In this document: one piece after another, positions 1-11,831 of the stretch
Position numbering within the stretch: position 1 is the first letter of the stretch
Layout of the letters: each line of letters opens with the position of its first letter
Assembly: GCF_000006565.2 (NCBI RefSeq)
Contig: NC_031476.1
Coordinates: forward strand, 4,959,900 to 5,023,899
Direction of reading: 5' to 3'
DNA: 64,000 nucleotides
From: Toxoplasma gondii ME49
Lineage: Eukaryota > Apicomplexa > Conoidasida > Eucoccidiorida > Sarcocystidae
Made by a program: the position numbers and the translations under genes
The notes under the pieces: generated by a model
Seen by the model: the letters and a program-made list of their open reading frames with translations, nothing else
Databases searched by the model: none
Told to the model about the DNA's origin: nothing

Positions 1-197
1 TATTTATTTATATATTTGAATTGACAAATAAATATATATATATATATTGTCCATCTGTGGTCGAAGTGTTCTGCTACGTTTCTTTGTAAGCTGAAGTTCG
101 GTGGGTCTGATCGTGGTTTTTCTTTTTGTTCTTTTTTAGCGGTTCGCATGTGAGTATTGTCTGTCTGTGTTTCACTTTACTGGTTCGCTTCGTGCAG

Positions 198-438
198 AGT
201 AGAATCTGAAAGCTCCCTCCACCAGGCTGTCCAGGACCTGATTCAACTCATCTTCGACCGTACGAACACTGCAGCGCCCTGATCCACCAGGATAAAGCGG
301 AGACAGAGCCCCTCGTTTCTGCCGAGATGTTTATTTCTTCTTAAGCATCTGCCCGCATATGCATCGAAAAATCTCTTCGAACAGTTTCCAGAAATCCGTC
401 ATCCAGGCCTCCTAAAACAATACTCATTCACCGATACG

Positions 439-471
<33 letters not shown>

Positions 472-3400
472 ATGTCTGACTATACGCAGAATGTGTATAT
501 TTTTGCGGCTGTGTCTCCACATAAACGTATACAACTGCGTTTTGTGTGTGTGTCTGAAGCGAAAGAGAAGAGCGAGGAGATGTTTGTTCATGAGATGTAT
601 TTCATTCTGCAGGCGGCATGGCTGTTCGAGCGTTGACGGAGCAACATTTGAATCTGGAGAGAATGCCAATTGAAAGCATTTCCAAGCGGCAGTTGAACGA
701 AGGCTATGCGATTCTTCAGGTCCGTCCTTTCTGCGTTTCCTCGTCTTTTTATTCTCCGGTCTCCTGCTTCCCTGAGTGTGTAGCCTACCTGCGGTTCACT
801 TCGTTTCACTCCCGTTGTCTCTTGCGTACTGGTTTGTGCTCTCTTCGCCGATCTTCTGTCTTGGTTCTTCCTATGCTTCGAACCTCGCCTTTTTTCTCCC
901 TTCTCTTGCCTCCCCTCCAGCAGCATGGTACGCGTACTTTTTCTCTGTCATTCTCATTCTCTCTGTCTCTTTCGCATATGCATTTTCTCTCTGTCGGAAA
1001 CTCTCTCGCACTCCAGGGTTCTGCTCTCCCCTCTTCCGCGTTGTCCCCCGAGCAGCCTCCTCTCTGGATCTCTCTTTCCTACCTTACACAATACGTCGTC
1101 GTCTACTTCTCTCCTTGTGTCCCTTCTTCTCTCTTTTCTTCTTCTCTCTTTTCTTCTTCCCTCTTCTCGTCTTCTCTCTTTTCGTCGTCTCTCTTTTCTT
1201 CTCTCTTTTCTTCTTCCCTCTTTTCTTCTCTCTTTTCTCTTCATCTCGTCCTCGCCACTTGCGTCTTCGCATGTTCTTTTCTGTCGTCCTCTTCTACCTT
1301 CATCTCGGTTGCGGTCGACCTCTTTCTTCAGTTGTCTCTCTCCGTTCTTCCCTCCTCTCTGTCTGTCTCAGGAGCTGCAAAGCCTCTTGCAGGAAACAGC
1401 TGAGAAGCGTTCTACGCAGATGCTCACGTGAGAGCCTTCGGCAAACGAGTCTTTCTCGGCAGACAGAGCATCCCGCAGTGTCCCTCTGCTCTGCTTTGTT
1501 TAGCTTCTCTAGCATGCGCTTTACGGCAGACTGAACTGTGGCGTTTTCGCTTCCAGACGACCGTTCTGATTCGCTTGCGAAACGCAGTCGCCTGTCTCCT
1601 CTGTCTGCCTGTCTCCTCTGTCTGCCTGTCTCTGCTGAGTATCCGTTTCACGACTGGGTGGCTGCGGAATCGACGGCCAGTGAGCTTCGCGACGCTGTTT
1701 TCACCGACAAGCCAGGGGGTTTCTCTTTTCAAAGTTTTTGTGGTTCTGCTCCTCCAATTTTGCCTTCTTCGTTCTCCAGCGTTCGCCTCGCCGATGCCAC
1801 AAATCGATTCTACAATAAAATTCCTCACGTGGTAAGTGCCTCTGGAACCGCGAAAAAGTCCCGCCATCTGCCTCCATGTTACGACGAAACAAGCTCCTTC
1901 CGCGTCCGTCAATCTACATACCTATGTATACCTATATATACATATATTTACAAATGTATACAAATATATACCTATATATATATATATATACCTATATATA
2001 CCTATATATGCATATCTATACCTATATATATATATATATATATATATGTAGATAGATAGATATATGTGTGTACCTGTCTTGACGTATAGAATTGAACGTT
2101 TACAACTCGGTTGATATGCGTAAGTGTAAGTTGTATTGACACATATTCCTATCCGTCTCTACATGTATGGTATAGCGGTACCTAATTTGGTTTTTTGGAC
2201 TGCCGCGATCTGCATGTTTTCGTTCCCTTTGCATGCATGTGCTGGCTGCATGCGCGTGGCTGTCCGTTGAATTTCCTTTTCTCAGTTTGCCCGAAACGCA
2301 GTTCCTCCCGTCATCGATTCTCTTGCGAAACTCCGCACCAAGGTGGAAATCATGGAGCAACTTCTCGACGTAAGTTGACGGAGGACAGTGTCCTGTGCAT
2401 GCAGTTTAGCGTCCGGTTTTGCACTCCATGATGCATGCAAGTTGCATTTTACCATGCATGCGCGTTTGCGTGCATTCTTGATTTTTGTCTTTGGCTGGCG
2501 CCTGCACTTTGCAGGAAGATTGGAGGGTTCTGCGTCGCCTCTCAGAGCTTCTCCACACCTATGCAAGGACCTGCTTTTTCGCATTGTTTTGTGCACTCTT
2601 GGGAAAGCTCATTTTGTGTCTTCATTGATTTCTCTGCGCGTCTATGACCGTCTGTGTTCTCGCCGCAAGACTGCAGTTTTCGACTGCATTCGTTTCGCTT
2701 TCTTCTCGCTTGTTTTCTCTTTTCGCTTCTTCTCCCTGTTCCGTCGTTCTCCCTTCTCTATACTGCGTCGATTCTCTGTGCCTTTCCTTTTACCTCTGTT
2801 CCCTTGTTCCTGTTTTTTCTCCCCACTCTCCCGTCGCTGTGTCTCCTCTCTGTGGTGTTTCTTCGTTCTGCCCTCTTTGTCTACCATCTCTCGTCTGCTC
2901 CGTCTCTCTTTTCGCTTGGTGCTGTTTCCCTGTTTTCTCAAGTTTGCCGATGTCCCGATGCCCTCTCGATGCTCTCTTTGCTGCTCTTCGCTCTGTCTCT
3001 TAGTGCTCTCGTTCAGCGTTGTTCTTCCCTTTCTGTCTCCGCTTTCTTCTCTTCGCATCTTTCTTATCTTTATCCTCGCTGGTGCGCGCAGGTGTCTGTG
3101 GCGAACTCGTTGCTGGATGGAGCGCTGAAGAACGCGAAAGACAAGCATCCGATCGACGCGCAGTACGAGCAGCTCAAGTGTAACCTCGAGGTGAGAAACA
3201 ACTGCATGCGCATGCGTGCGAGGCGACTGGGGTGGCGCCGGCCCTGCCGAGTCCCAGTGGGGATCGCACGAAGGAAGACGAGGGTCGTGGCTCGACTTCC
3301 GTTCTCTTTCTCCCTTTCCTTTCTTGCATTTCTCTCGCGAGAGTTCGTTGTCAGGCTTCACGCTTCTGTCATCTGTAGAACTTCTGTCTCTTACCTCTCG

Positions 3401-6374
3401 TCTTATTTTCTCGTCTCTTTCAGTCTTCTTCTCTCGATATCCTCTTCCTCCTTCCCTTCGTTTCGTCCTTCTTTCTTCTTCTCTCCTTTTCTCCTATCTT
3501 CATCGTCTCTCTCCTCCGCTCTTCTCCTCCACTGTTCTTCTTCTCTTTTCTTCTCTCTTCTTCTCGTCTTCTGTTCTCTTCTCGTGCCTTCTGCTTTTAT
3601 CTTCTCCTATCTTCTGTCCTTTCCTTCTCTCCGTGCGTCTCTTTGTCTGATTCACTGGTCGCCTCGTGGGTTGTTGAATCAAGTTTCTTTCTCAACAAAA
3701 GAGCGTTTCTCTTCTCCACCCTCTGCGGTCTCTGTAGCCCGTCGACGCAGCGAGTGACGACTGGAAGCTGGTCGAGAAAATGCTTAAGCGAACGCATGCA
3801 CCGACGCACAACACCTGGAGCCTGAAGCTCACGCACCTCTTCAAATGCGACAGAGAAGGCGAAAGAAAAAGATTCAACGCGTCGATCAAAAACCGCATGC
3901 TTCTCTGGCATGGCTCAAGACTGGTAAACGAGTATCCTCAATCTTCAAATCCAGCATCTGAAAGAGGAAAACGAATTTCCATTAAGTCTTTGTTACTTGT
4001 TTGCATCTACGGGCGGTTCTGCATGACGGTACATGTGTGTACCTGTCTCTACAAAAAACGGAGGCGCGTGTATTTGTGTCTTCCGGTATGTCTGCACTTT
4101 TGAATGTAGTCGCCCTGCATCTTCTTCACCGTTTCTTTTGGCTGTCGAGTCGCGCTTGTCTCTGCGTTCCAGCAAAGACCTACCTCAGTGGACCGCGTAA
4201 CCTGTACTCAAAGGAAACGAAAATGCATGTCGTGGTAGACCTATCTTGGATAGTACGGAGCATGCTGGTGTTCACGAGCGTTGCGTCGACGGCGCGTCTA
4301 TCCGCGCATCTGCAGCAAAGACATGCTTGTGTCTGAAAGCGCGAGTCAGGAGACCGTCTTTGCTTTTGTTTTTCGCAGACCAACTGGGCAAGCATTTTGT
4401 CACAAGGACTGAAAGTCGCTCCTGCAGAGGCGCCTTCTTCAGGGTACATGTTCGACAAAGGTCTCTACTTTGCAGACCTCGTAAGTGGAGCATGCGCATG
4501 CAATGGAAAAACTCGATTGCCGTGGTTGGCAAACAGCCTCATCTGCGTGCTTTGGCTTACATCGGTGCTGCCAAAAGCGCTCGGCAGTTCGTGAGTTTCT
4601 CTTTGGTGTCGTCATCTTGACGACGTTTTCACATGCAATACATCTCTATATATACGTATATGCGTATGCATGGGTTACCTGGTTCTCCCATTGCGCCACT
4701 GGCATTCTTCCGAGTCAATGCGTTTGGTAAGGAAATGGATCCTTTCTTCCCCGTGTCTTGTTTTCAGGCGAGTAAATCGTCTCAGTACTGTTTTGCGACA
4801 TCGAAGAATCCAGAGGGAATTTTGATTCTCTGCGAGGTAGCTCTTGGCAAGCCGTACGTTCGTTTGGAGGCCGACTACGAAGCGGCGAAGCACTGCGAAG
4901 AGAAAGGTACGAAGCGGAAACGTTTCAGATTTCGACGCGGCAGAATGCACATGACTCAAGAGATCAGTGCGCAGCAAAAGAGATCGGTCCACGCTCAATC
5001 TTACCATACATAATACTTTTATGAATCGAAACGCAGAAAGCACTGGACAAGCAACGACACGGAGAGGCAACTGACTCGACAAGACCTGCCTGCCTCTCTG
5101 CACTTGAGGCGCTGAACAATCCTTTTTGCTTTGTCGCAAACGTTCGACTGATGTTCTTTCTGCGGTGCGTCTCCAGGCCTGCAGAGTCTGTTCGGTGTGG
5201 GGAAGTCATGTCCAGACCCAAGAGACGAGGTCGTCCTCCCTTCCGTTGTTGACGACGAAAAAGTGATCGCACGCACAGGAAGCTGCACTGCGAATAAAAC
5301 GGCCTTGGAAGAGGTGAGAGCTGCGACGTCCAGTTTTGAACTTCAGGTGAAAGCCTACCTCCGTTTGAAACGCGTTTCTCTTCAAAAGGAGAGTTCCGTG
5401 TTTCCTGCAGACTGAACCTATCGTCGGGACAACTCCACGTCTTCCTCCACTGATTGTGTCTCAAAAACAAGCTTTCTCAGGCGACGACTCGCCTGCGTTT
5501 CCTCAACGATCGAACGGCAAGCGCTGCGGGGCAGGCAGTGCGGTTCTTTGCATGCAGTCCAGCAATAAGCCGCTGTCGGCGCCACAACCTCATGGCGCGC
5601 GAAAGGCGCCCGCGGGCTAGACCTCCGTGAAACGTCTGCTGTGACCGATCCTCGAATAAAGGGTGCTTTCCAGCTTCCGTCAGTTGCACTCTTTTTCGAT
5701 TCTCTCTGTGTTTTGTCAAGGCAAAGAAGGACGAGGCTGCAGGCACCGATGCCGCTCTTCTGTACAACGAATACGTCGTCTACAATCCGGTCCGTCCAAG
5801 TTTTCGACTTCCGCTCAACAATGTTGCGGGAGGCCCCTCGACGGTGCTCGCCTGGCGCGCGCAGAGGCCACAGCAATCAAAAGAGATCGATTTAGAGAGC
5901 TACAGATCTGCGGATATGTCTGCGTCTGTATCTGTGTAGTCATCCAGGCATCGATCGACTAGCTAGATGAAACAGTTGACACAAAGCATACATATTTAAT
6001 ATACATAAACGACAGGGATGCATACGTACGCGCGTCGATGTGAACAGTGGTGATGACGGTGTGTAAGTGCGCAGACCTAACTGTTTGTACGGACAGAAAG
6101 AGATGCATAACAGACGAGAACAGGCGCCTGTCTCCCTCTTCTGTTTCTGTCGAGAGAAAGATCCAGGCATCTGTATAGGTACAAGGAAGAGACAAAGACG
6201 CGCAGACGTAAAAGAACCGTGTCTTTTTTCTCTCCAAAAAAAGAGTGCAGACATTGTTGTTCTTTGTGTGCGAGACGCCTGCTGTCTTCTTCTCTGCAGA
6301 ATCAAGTGGTTATGCGCTATGTGTTGCGCGTCAAATTCGAGTTTGCTTCGTTCAATTTGGACGACGAACTGTAG
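198..6374 (+). CDS. PARP: Poly(ADP-ribose) polymerase, PARP1-type, C-terminal part (12 exons, 5' end outside window)
   Basis: Transfers ADP-ribose from NAD+ onto proteins in DNA-damage and chromatin responses; nuclear in this family. Phase-consistent exons: 198-259, 613-719, 1372-1427, 1780-1831, 2286-2369, 3092-3190, 3738-3923, 4379-4480, 4768-4906, 5177-5313, 5721-5789, 6300-6374 (TAG). They give 388 residues. The first exons encode the helical regulatory domain ([24 protein letters not shown]), then the ART fold. The catalytic triad is visible: His in LLWHGSR (exon ending 3923), Tyr in KGLYFAD (exon ending 4480) and Glu in LLYNEYVVY (exon ending 5789). The Glu predicts a true polymerase rather than a mono-transferase. 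The C-terminus is [14 protein letters not shown] and a short tail. WGR or zinc-finger exons would lie upstream of the window. Introns are C/T-rich and one carries a (TA)n tract. Family assignment is near certain; exon edges are inferred from GT/AG and phase. Confidence 0.95.
437..468. repeat. (TA)n microsatellite in PARP intron
   Basis: About 15 uninterrupted TA units between the first two visible PARP exons. Confidence 0.95.
1132..1250. repeat. C/T-rich TTCTTCTCTC repeat in PARP intron
   Basis: Imperfect tandem array of 9-11 base CTCTTTTCTT-type units before the exon at 1372. It probably acts as extended polypyrimidine sequence. It produces long spurious Ser/Phe/Leu frames on + and Arg/Glu/Lys frames on -. 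Confidence 0.8.
1917..2068. repeat. Degenerate TATATACC/TA microsatellite in PARP intron
   Basis: Runs of TATATA broken by periodic CC and GTA, inside the intron between exons ending 1831 and starting 2286. Confidence 0.9.
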
Positions 6375-8228
6375 AGCTGCATGCACATGCACTGATTTGA
6401 AAAAGCTGGATGCGATCGACGTTCGACCAACCCCGAAGAGACGTGCGACGCCGCCATGTCGCCAGCTGTGTCGCCAGCAAAGGGCAAGACACAAAGACTT
6501 TGCAGGTTTCGAAAAAAATCAAGACATTCGGGAAAACGCTTGCCGAGAGACCGTTTCGCCCAGTGCATGCAAGGGCGGCATCTCGGAAAAACGAAAAAGC
6601 CGGATTTTTCTGTGTGTCTGATGGTTTCTTGGAGAGCGAAACACTGTTCTCTTCATGAGTGTTTGCGGGGTCTTGGTATCGCCTTTTTCGAACGAGAGGT
6701 GAGAAATTGGAGCTCTGAACTTTCGAGTGAGAAGAGTGCGGTGAACGCAGCCACAGCTGTGCTTCTCCTGTTTCCTGCGCCTCCTTCGCTTCTCTACGTT
6801 CAAGAGAGAGACCCTCAAAGGCTTTGTCCTTGCAAGTGTCTCCAGATCAACTGCGCTGTCTTGGCTGGTGTCAAATGCGGAGTGCAGTGTCCCGTCCGAG
6901 AGGAGAGACTTCCGGGAGTTGTGAAGTTCCGATTTTTCTGGTTCTCGAAACACGCGAGGCACGAAGCAAACGCCTTTTGGATTTCAGAAGGAAACGCGCC
7001 TTTCTCTTGAAAAACATGTTTCTTGTCGCGTCTAATCGACTGAAATCCAGTGAGAACGCCATTGCAGTCAAGCGCCGGGGGACTGCTCGAACCCCACAAC
7101 TCTGTTCTCTTCGAAAAAGAGAAACTCAAGAGGAAAGGTCACGCTGGACCTGATCTCCTCACAGTCGCCTTTAAATAACAGTTGCAAATCCGAGAAATCA
7201 TGGACAGCATTGATTCAGCTAAACATTCATCTGCATATATATATATATATATGAATTGATGTATGCATATGAGTAACTAAACTGCGCCTTCTCGTACTCA
7301 CACGCATACACCTAGACAAGTCGAGAGATGCGAAGAAGGCGAGTAAGATACATCCGCGTACTAAAACACATACAGTCAAATATATATATATATATTTATA
7401 TCTTTCTAGGAATCCGTCAGCAGCTGTGGCTGTGAAATGTGGTGTGTTGACAGCTTGCAGTTTTTTCCTCTCTGCAGACAGTGTCTATTGCAGCTGTCCA
7501 GAGTCGCTGTTGTGCCTAGAGGAAAGAGGGAAGAGAAAGCATTTGCTCCTCTTCGCAGTTTTTGATTTTTGGAGGGCATGCACCTCGAGAAATCGAGAGT
7601 GCCTTTCTCGGCGTCGCGAGTCGCCCTGAAAGAGACGAATCCAGCGTGTTTTTCACTTGCGCAGGAGAAAACGAACGTTACCAAGAGCGCATGCCACAGA
7701 GCTCACTGGGAACAGAAGATCTAAGACAGCGCTCAAAAGGATGCCTGTCTCTCCTCGTTGCAACGACGAAGAGGAGACGCAGAAAGACAAAGCGCCTCGT
7801 CCTCACCCACTTCTCCACACACACGACTACACCTCAGCATACGGAAGTATATACACAGATGCATGTTTACGTGCATACCTACTTAAAAGTATATATATAT
7901 ATATACATGAACACGAATTGTTATACGCAGAGATATGTACAAACATGCATCCGCGTGCTACACCGAGGTGTATCTTTTTCGTTTAGCAATTTGCATGGGG
8001 CGAGGACGGCTGTGAGAAAGGGAGCGAAACACATCCCAATTTCACAGCGACAGTGGCCGCTGCTGGGTCTTCTGTCTTCACCCGAAAAGACGAAATCCCG
8101 CGAGCCGCAGCTTGCCCTGTGCATACAGTCGCGACACGGCGAATCTGGAGTGTACATACACACTGGATGTCTCTGTGATGAGGGCGAGAAGCGTCCCTGT
8201 GTCTCGAGTTGACAAGGTGGTTTTCCGT
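6375..8228. other. Convergent 3' intergenic region
   Basis: Lies between the PARP stop (+) and the SmD2 stop (-), so it should hold both 3' UTRs. It contains (TA)n tracts near 7235-7252, 7379-7400 and 7888-7905. Short open frames near 6410-7153 have no recognisable similarity and no splice support. No gene called. Confidence 0.6.
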
Positions 8229-9156
8229 CTATTTCGGATTTCGCAGGATCAAGATGACGGCGTCGCCGCGAAGGAACAACTTGGAAATAAATCGGTCTTT
8301 GTTCACCGTTCGGACTTTTTTCTTGCCTCCACCCTTCGACGTCTCCGTCCACATCTCCCGGACGTCGGTCAAAACCAAGTTGCAGTGGCGATCGAAGGCC
8401 TTCACGCGTCCCAGTACTTTTCTGTTGTTTCTGCAGTTGATCAAAACTTGAGAATTGTCTTTCACCGAGGCAGCCAGCACAGAGAGAGGGCCCTCCTGAA
8501 AAGGAAACGAAGGAACAGAAGAACAGCACAAGAGAGAGAAATAGGCTCAAGAGAGAGAAATAGGCTCGAGAGAGAGAGAAATAGGCTCAAGAGAGAGAAA
8601 TAGGCTCGAGAGAGAGGAGCAAGAATGAGGGGAAACGCAGAAAAGGGAGGCCCAAGAAAGAGGGCCTTCCTGAGAAACAGTCACGAGCAGAGCACGTCGT
8701 TTTGGAAGAGCAGCGCCAGTTTTGAGTGCTCGAACGGGGGAAGGAAAGAACGAGAGCATGCAGGAGAGAGGACGCAGGAAGCGTAAGCTCCTGTCACGAG
8801 AGAAGCCGGGAAATGTCCAGACAGCAAGTTTCCTTTTGGAACTCTGAGGAGACACGAGAACGAACGGAACGAGAAGAAAGAAGAAACGCACATCTGGAGG
8901 AAGGACGAGAGAGGCCACAGCAGCACAGTTGAGAACTCCGCAACAACCCTACCGAACGAGCGCGTCACATGTCGAGAGCTGCAAGGTTTTCGTACGAAAA
9001 GGCTGCCGGGAAAAACGACGAAAAAAGCTGCTCAAGTGCTTTCTGAAGCGACGCGAAGCGCGGCGTCGCGTGTCTGCTTCCAAGTCGTTCCAAAAAGGAG
9101 AAACTTACGGGAGGGTGGTCTCTGTTGGGGTTCAAGGCAACGATCTTCTCATCCAT
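8229..9156 (-). CDS. SNRPD2: Small nuclear ribonucleoprotein Sm D2
   Basis: Core Sm-ring protein of the U1, U2, U4 and U5 snRNPs, needed for pre-mRNA splicing; nuclear. Two exons: 9109-9156 (16 codons starting ATG GAT GAG, donor GTAAG) and 8229-8495 (acceptor CAG before GAGGGCCCT, stop TAG), giving 104 residues. The long exon matches SmD2 almost residue for residue: GPLSVL, then Sm1 with [20 protein letters not shown] and [16 protein letters not shown], a short Gly/Lys linker, then Sm2 with [14 protein letters not shown] and VILILRNPK. The N-terminus is shorter than the human one, which is usual for this poorly conserved part. The start was chosen because it joins in phase and precedes a strong donor. 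An in-frame upstream ATG at 9210 exists, so the exact start is uncertain. The 613-base intron holds a small tandem repeat. Confidence 0.95.
8528..8620. repeat. Short tandem repeat in the SmD2 intron
   Basis: Four to five head-to-tail copies of AGAGAGAGAAATAGGCTC with A/G variation at the junction, just upstream (in transcript sense) of the SmD2 exon 2 acceptor. Confidence 0.9.
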
Positions 9157-11831
9157 GTTGACGAAGCGACTCGAAAAGAAATGGGGCTCTCTGAGAAACA
9201 TCCACAGCAAATGTGAAGAACCGTTTAAATGAACCTAAGGCCTGCTCTCGAGGCTGAAATACGAAGACCCAGCCACCAGCGACGCATGCAAAGCAATGAA
9301 AAAAAGTCCCCCGAAGTCGTGAGGAAACGTCGAACACAACTGAACCGGCACCATGTCACAGACAAAATGTGCGTGATGCGATCGTGGACGGACGACCGCA
9401 CAAGACAACGTTGAAAGATCCACCACACGCTCCCCTGGGTCCACAACCTCATCGAGATCTCCTGTTTTACATGAGGAATGTACGCAGCGCAGTGTACGTA
9501 GACACACCCAGAACGCGCCCAGACACCACGGACGCACTCGGCAATACACAGTTGGTCTTAGGTTCGACGGTTCTCCAGAAAGAGATGTTTGCACCAAAAT
9601 CTGACGAGAAAAACAGAGACGAAGGCGCAGAGGGGACGGACTTCGTCCACACCCGTATATGAAGTTCACACGGGATTTCTACATGTTCTTTGACTAGAGG
9701 AACTCGGATGATCGTCTTTCAGTGATCGGGGACAAGGTCCACTCGACTTCCTTGTGCGAAAAACCGGGTGTCTGTCGGCAACAGGGGCGAGTGTCGTGGA
9801 GAGACAGCCACGAAAGATACGAGAAGCAGGGAGGGAGGAACTGTGTTGTTCTGGCACGAAGGACTTGGCGGAAACATGCGATCGAGGAAGAGAAGAAAAA
9901 AAGAGCAGAAAAAAAGCTTAACTCGATGTACATCCGGCAGCCTCTGCGTGTGCCTGTGCTGCCCTGACCTAGAAGGCAGACATGCCCGGGTCCACAGGAA
10001 TCCACGAGAAGGAGCAGGGCAACGGCGAGCGCTATTTCGCGGGAGTGAAACGGGAGGAAGTCAGCAGGAAGGAGGTAGGAAAAAAACAGCGGGGAAAGTG
10101 TCAGGAACAGAGATGGAAAAGGGATAGCAACTGACTAGAGAAGCCGCAGAGCCAGGCTCTTGGATACGTCGAGAAAAGAGTGCGTTGCGCCCGGGGAAAA
10201 AAGAGGAAACAGACGAAAAGAGGTGCACTCGAGTTCCACTCCGTGTTGAGAAACAACAGAAACGACAGAATGCCTCTCAGGGGGTGACTATTTTTCTCCG
10301 TGTAGCCCTGCAATCCTGCAATCCTGGAAACGGCTGAACGTCGACTTACAGTGCAACAGCATCCGCTCTTCGCTCTGTCCCTGTATGGAAAACGCGCTTC
10401 GCCGGACGAAATGACACAGACGAAACGGACTGGGACAGAGAGAGACTGAGAATCGAGGAAGCGAAACAGAGTGAGAATGGTTCTTAATCGTGACGCGCAT
10501 GCGGGGTAAACGGAACTCCACAGCCACGCCAGGTCCGAGGCCGGCAGGCTCCTCCAACAAGCACGTAGAAATGGAAAGAAATAGACAACTCGACCGCTTG
10601 GCGAGCTCAGACACAGAACGGAAAAGTGAAATCCCTTCTCAGGACTTGGTTGATTCAGAAGAAAGCGCGCAGGATTCGACAGAATCTCCGCAACTGCATG
10701 CGGCTCGCAGAACCGGGAGGTGGGGGCGTTCACGGTTTGAGGAGGAAACGGCAGGCGTCCGTCGGCACATGGGTAAACAGACTGCACCACGAAGAAAGAA
10801 CTTGATGGGAAGCAAAAGCAAATCTCATCGCTTGTTAGCCCATTCGTGGCTTGTTTTTTCTCCAGGTCAATTCGCAAGCGCTCAACGTGTGCGAAAACTC
10901 TAAAGTCACAGTTTAGGGACGCCAGCGGGGTCAGGAAGCGCACACCTGAGAAAGTGAATTTCCCAGGAAGCGAGGAAAGAGAAACCGCACGCACCTTCCT
11001 AGACAGAAAATGGCAGAGTTTTAACTCTGAAATCGAAGTGGAGGCTGAAAAGATTCACAGAACGCAGACAAGAAGGCGAGTATTGTGTGTGTGTGGAGGT
11101 TGCTGGAGTGATTGTAGATAATTAGTAGGGCAGGTGCCAAAAGCAAAAGCGTACAAATTACAATCCAGGAACTAATTAAAATATCAGTCCCTGAGGGTAA
11201 GCACTTCCGGTTTTCTACATGTGTGAGAGCACGCACTGGGGTACGGTTGGTGCGCAAAAATGTGGTGTACTGATGGGACGAGTGTCAGCGAATGAGAAAG
11301 CAACTGGTGTCGAGCGAAAGAGAGCCCGATGGTGGTCGTTCCACTGCTGTGATGCTTTCGTTTGACACGTTTCCTGACTTGGACCCTGGCGATTCGGTAT
11401 AGATCGCATTCTCAGAAATCGATGAACACCAGATCGTCGAGTGAAGCGGCGTGATCCCGAATGCATGGGTACAAGCTGCAAACAACACTCTTTAACTTTT
11501 AATGTGGGGATTCAGGTAGGTGCAGACGCACTGGGAAAAGAGGTGTATCAGATTCTCTGAAATGCAGAAGAGGCGGTCTAAAATTCTTGCAGGAAAGTAG
11601 TGAATCCGGCTCCCTTAAAACTATAGAGAAGCGCCAATACGAATCAGTGCTGCGAATTGCTACGCCGCACTTGGATACGGTTTCTCGTGGAGACAGAAGA
11701 ACATGTGTGGAATTCGTTTTCAAATGGAAACCACGCTTGCGTTCTACGCAGGCTTCGTTTCAGAATTAGAGGAGATAAGGACAGAAGGAAATCCATAGGA
11801 GTCTTTCTTGTCCCATGTCTCAGGGTTCGAA
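9157..11831. other. Intergenic region upstream of SmD2 and the 11.8-kb gene
   Basis: The + strand is purine-rich, so the - strand reads C/T-rich like a leader of the SmD2 transcript. Several 60-300 codon frames are open on both strands (for example - strand 10101-10994), but none looks conserved or spliced. A divergent promoter for SmD2 (-) and the unknown gene (+) is inferred. No gene supported. Confidence 0.5.

Noticed and set aside
618..1534. Three overlapping + frames of 168-261 codons
   Set aside because: Ser/Leu/Phe low complexity from a C/T-rich PARP intron; only the first 102 bases (613-719) are a real exon.
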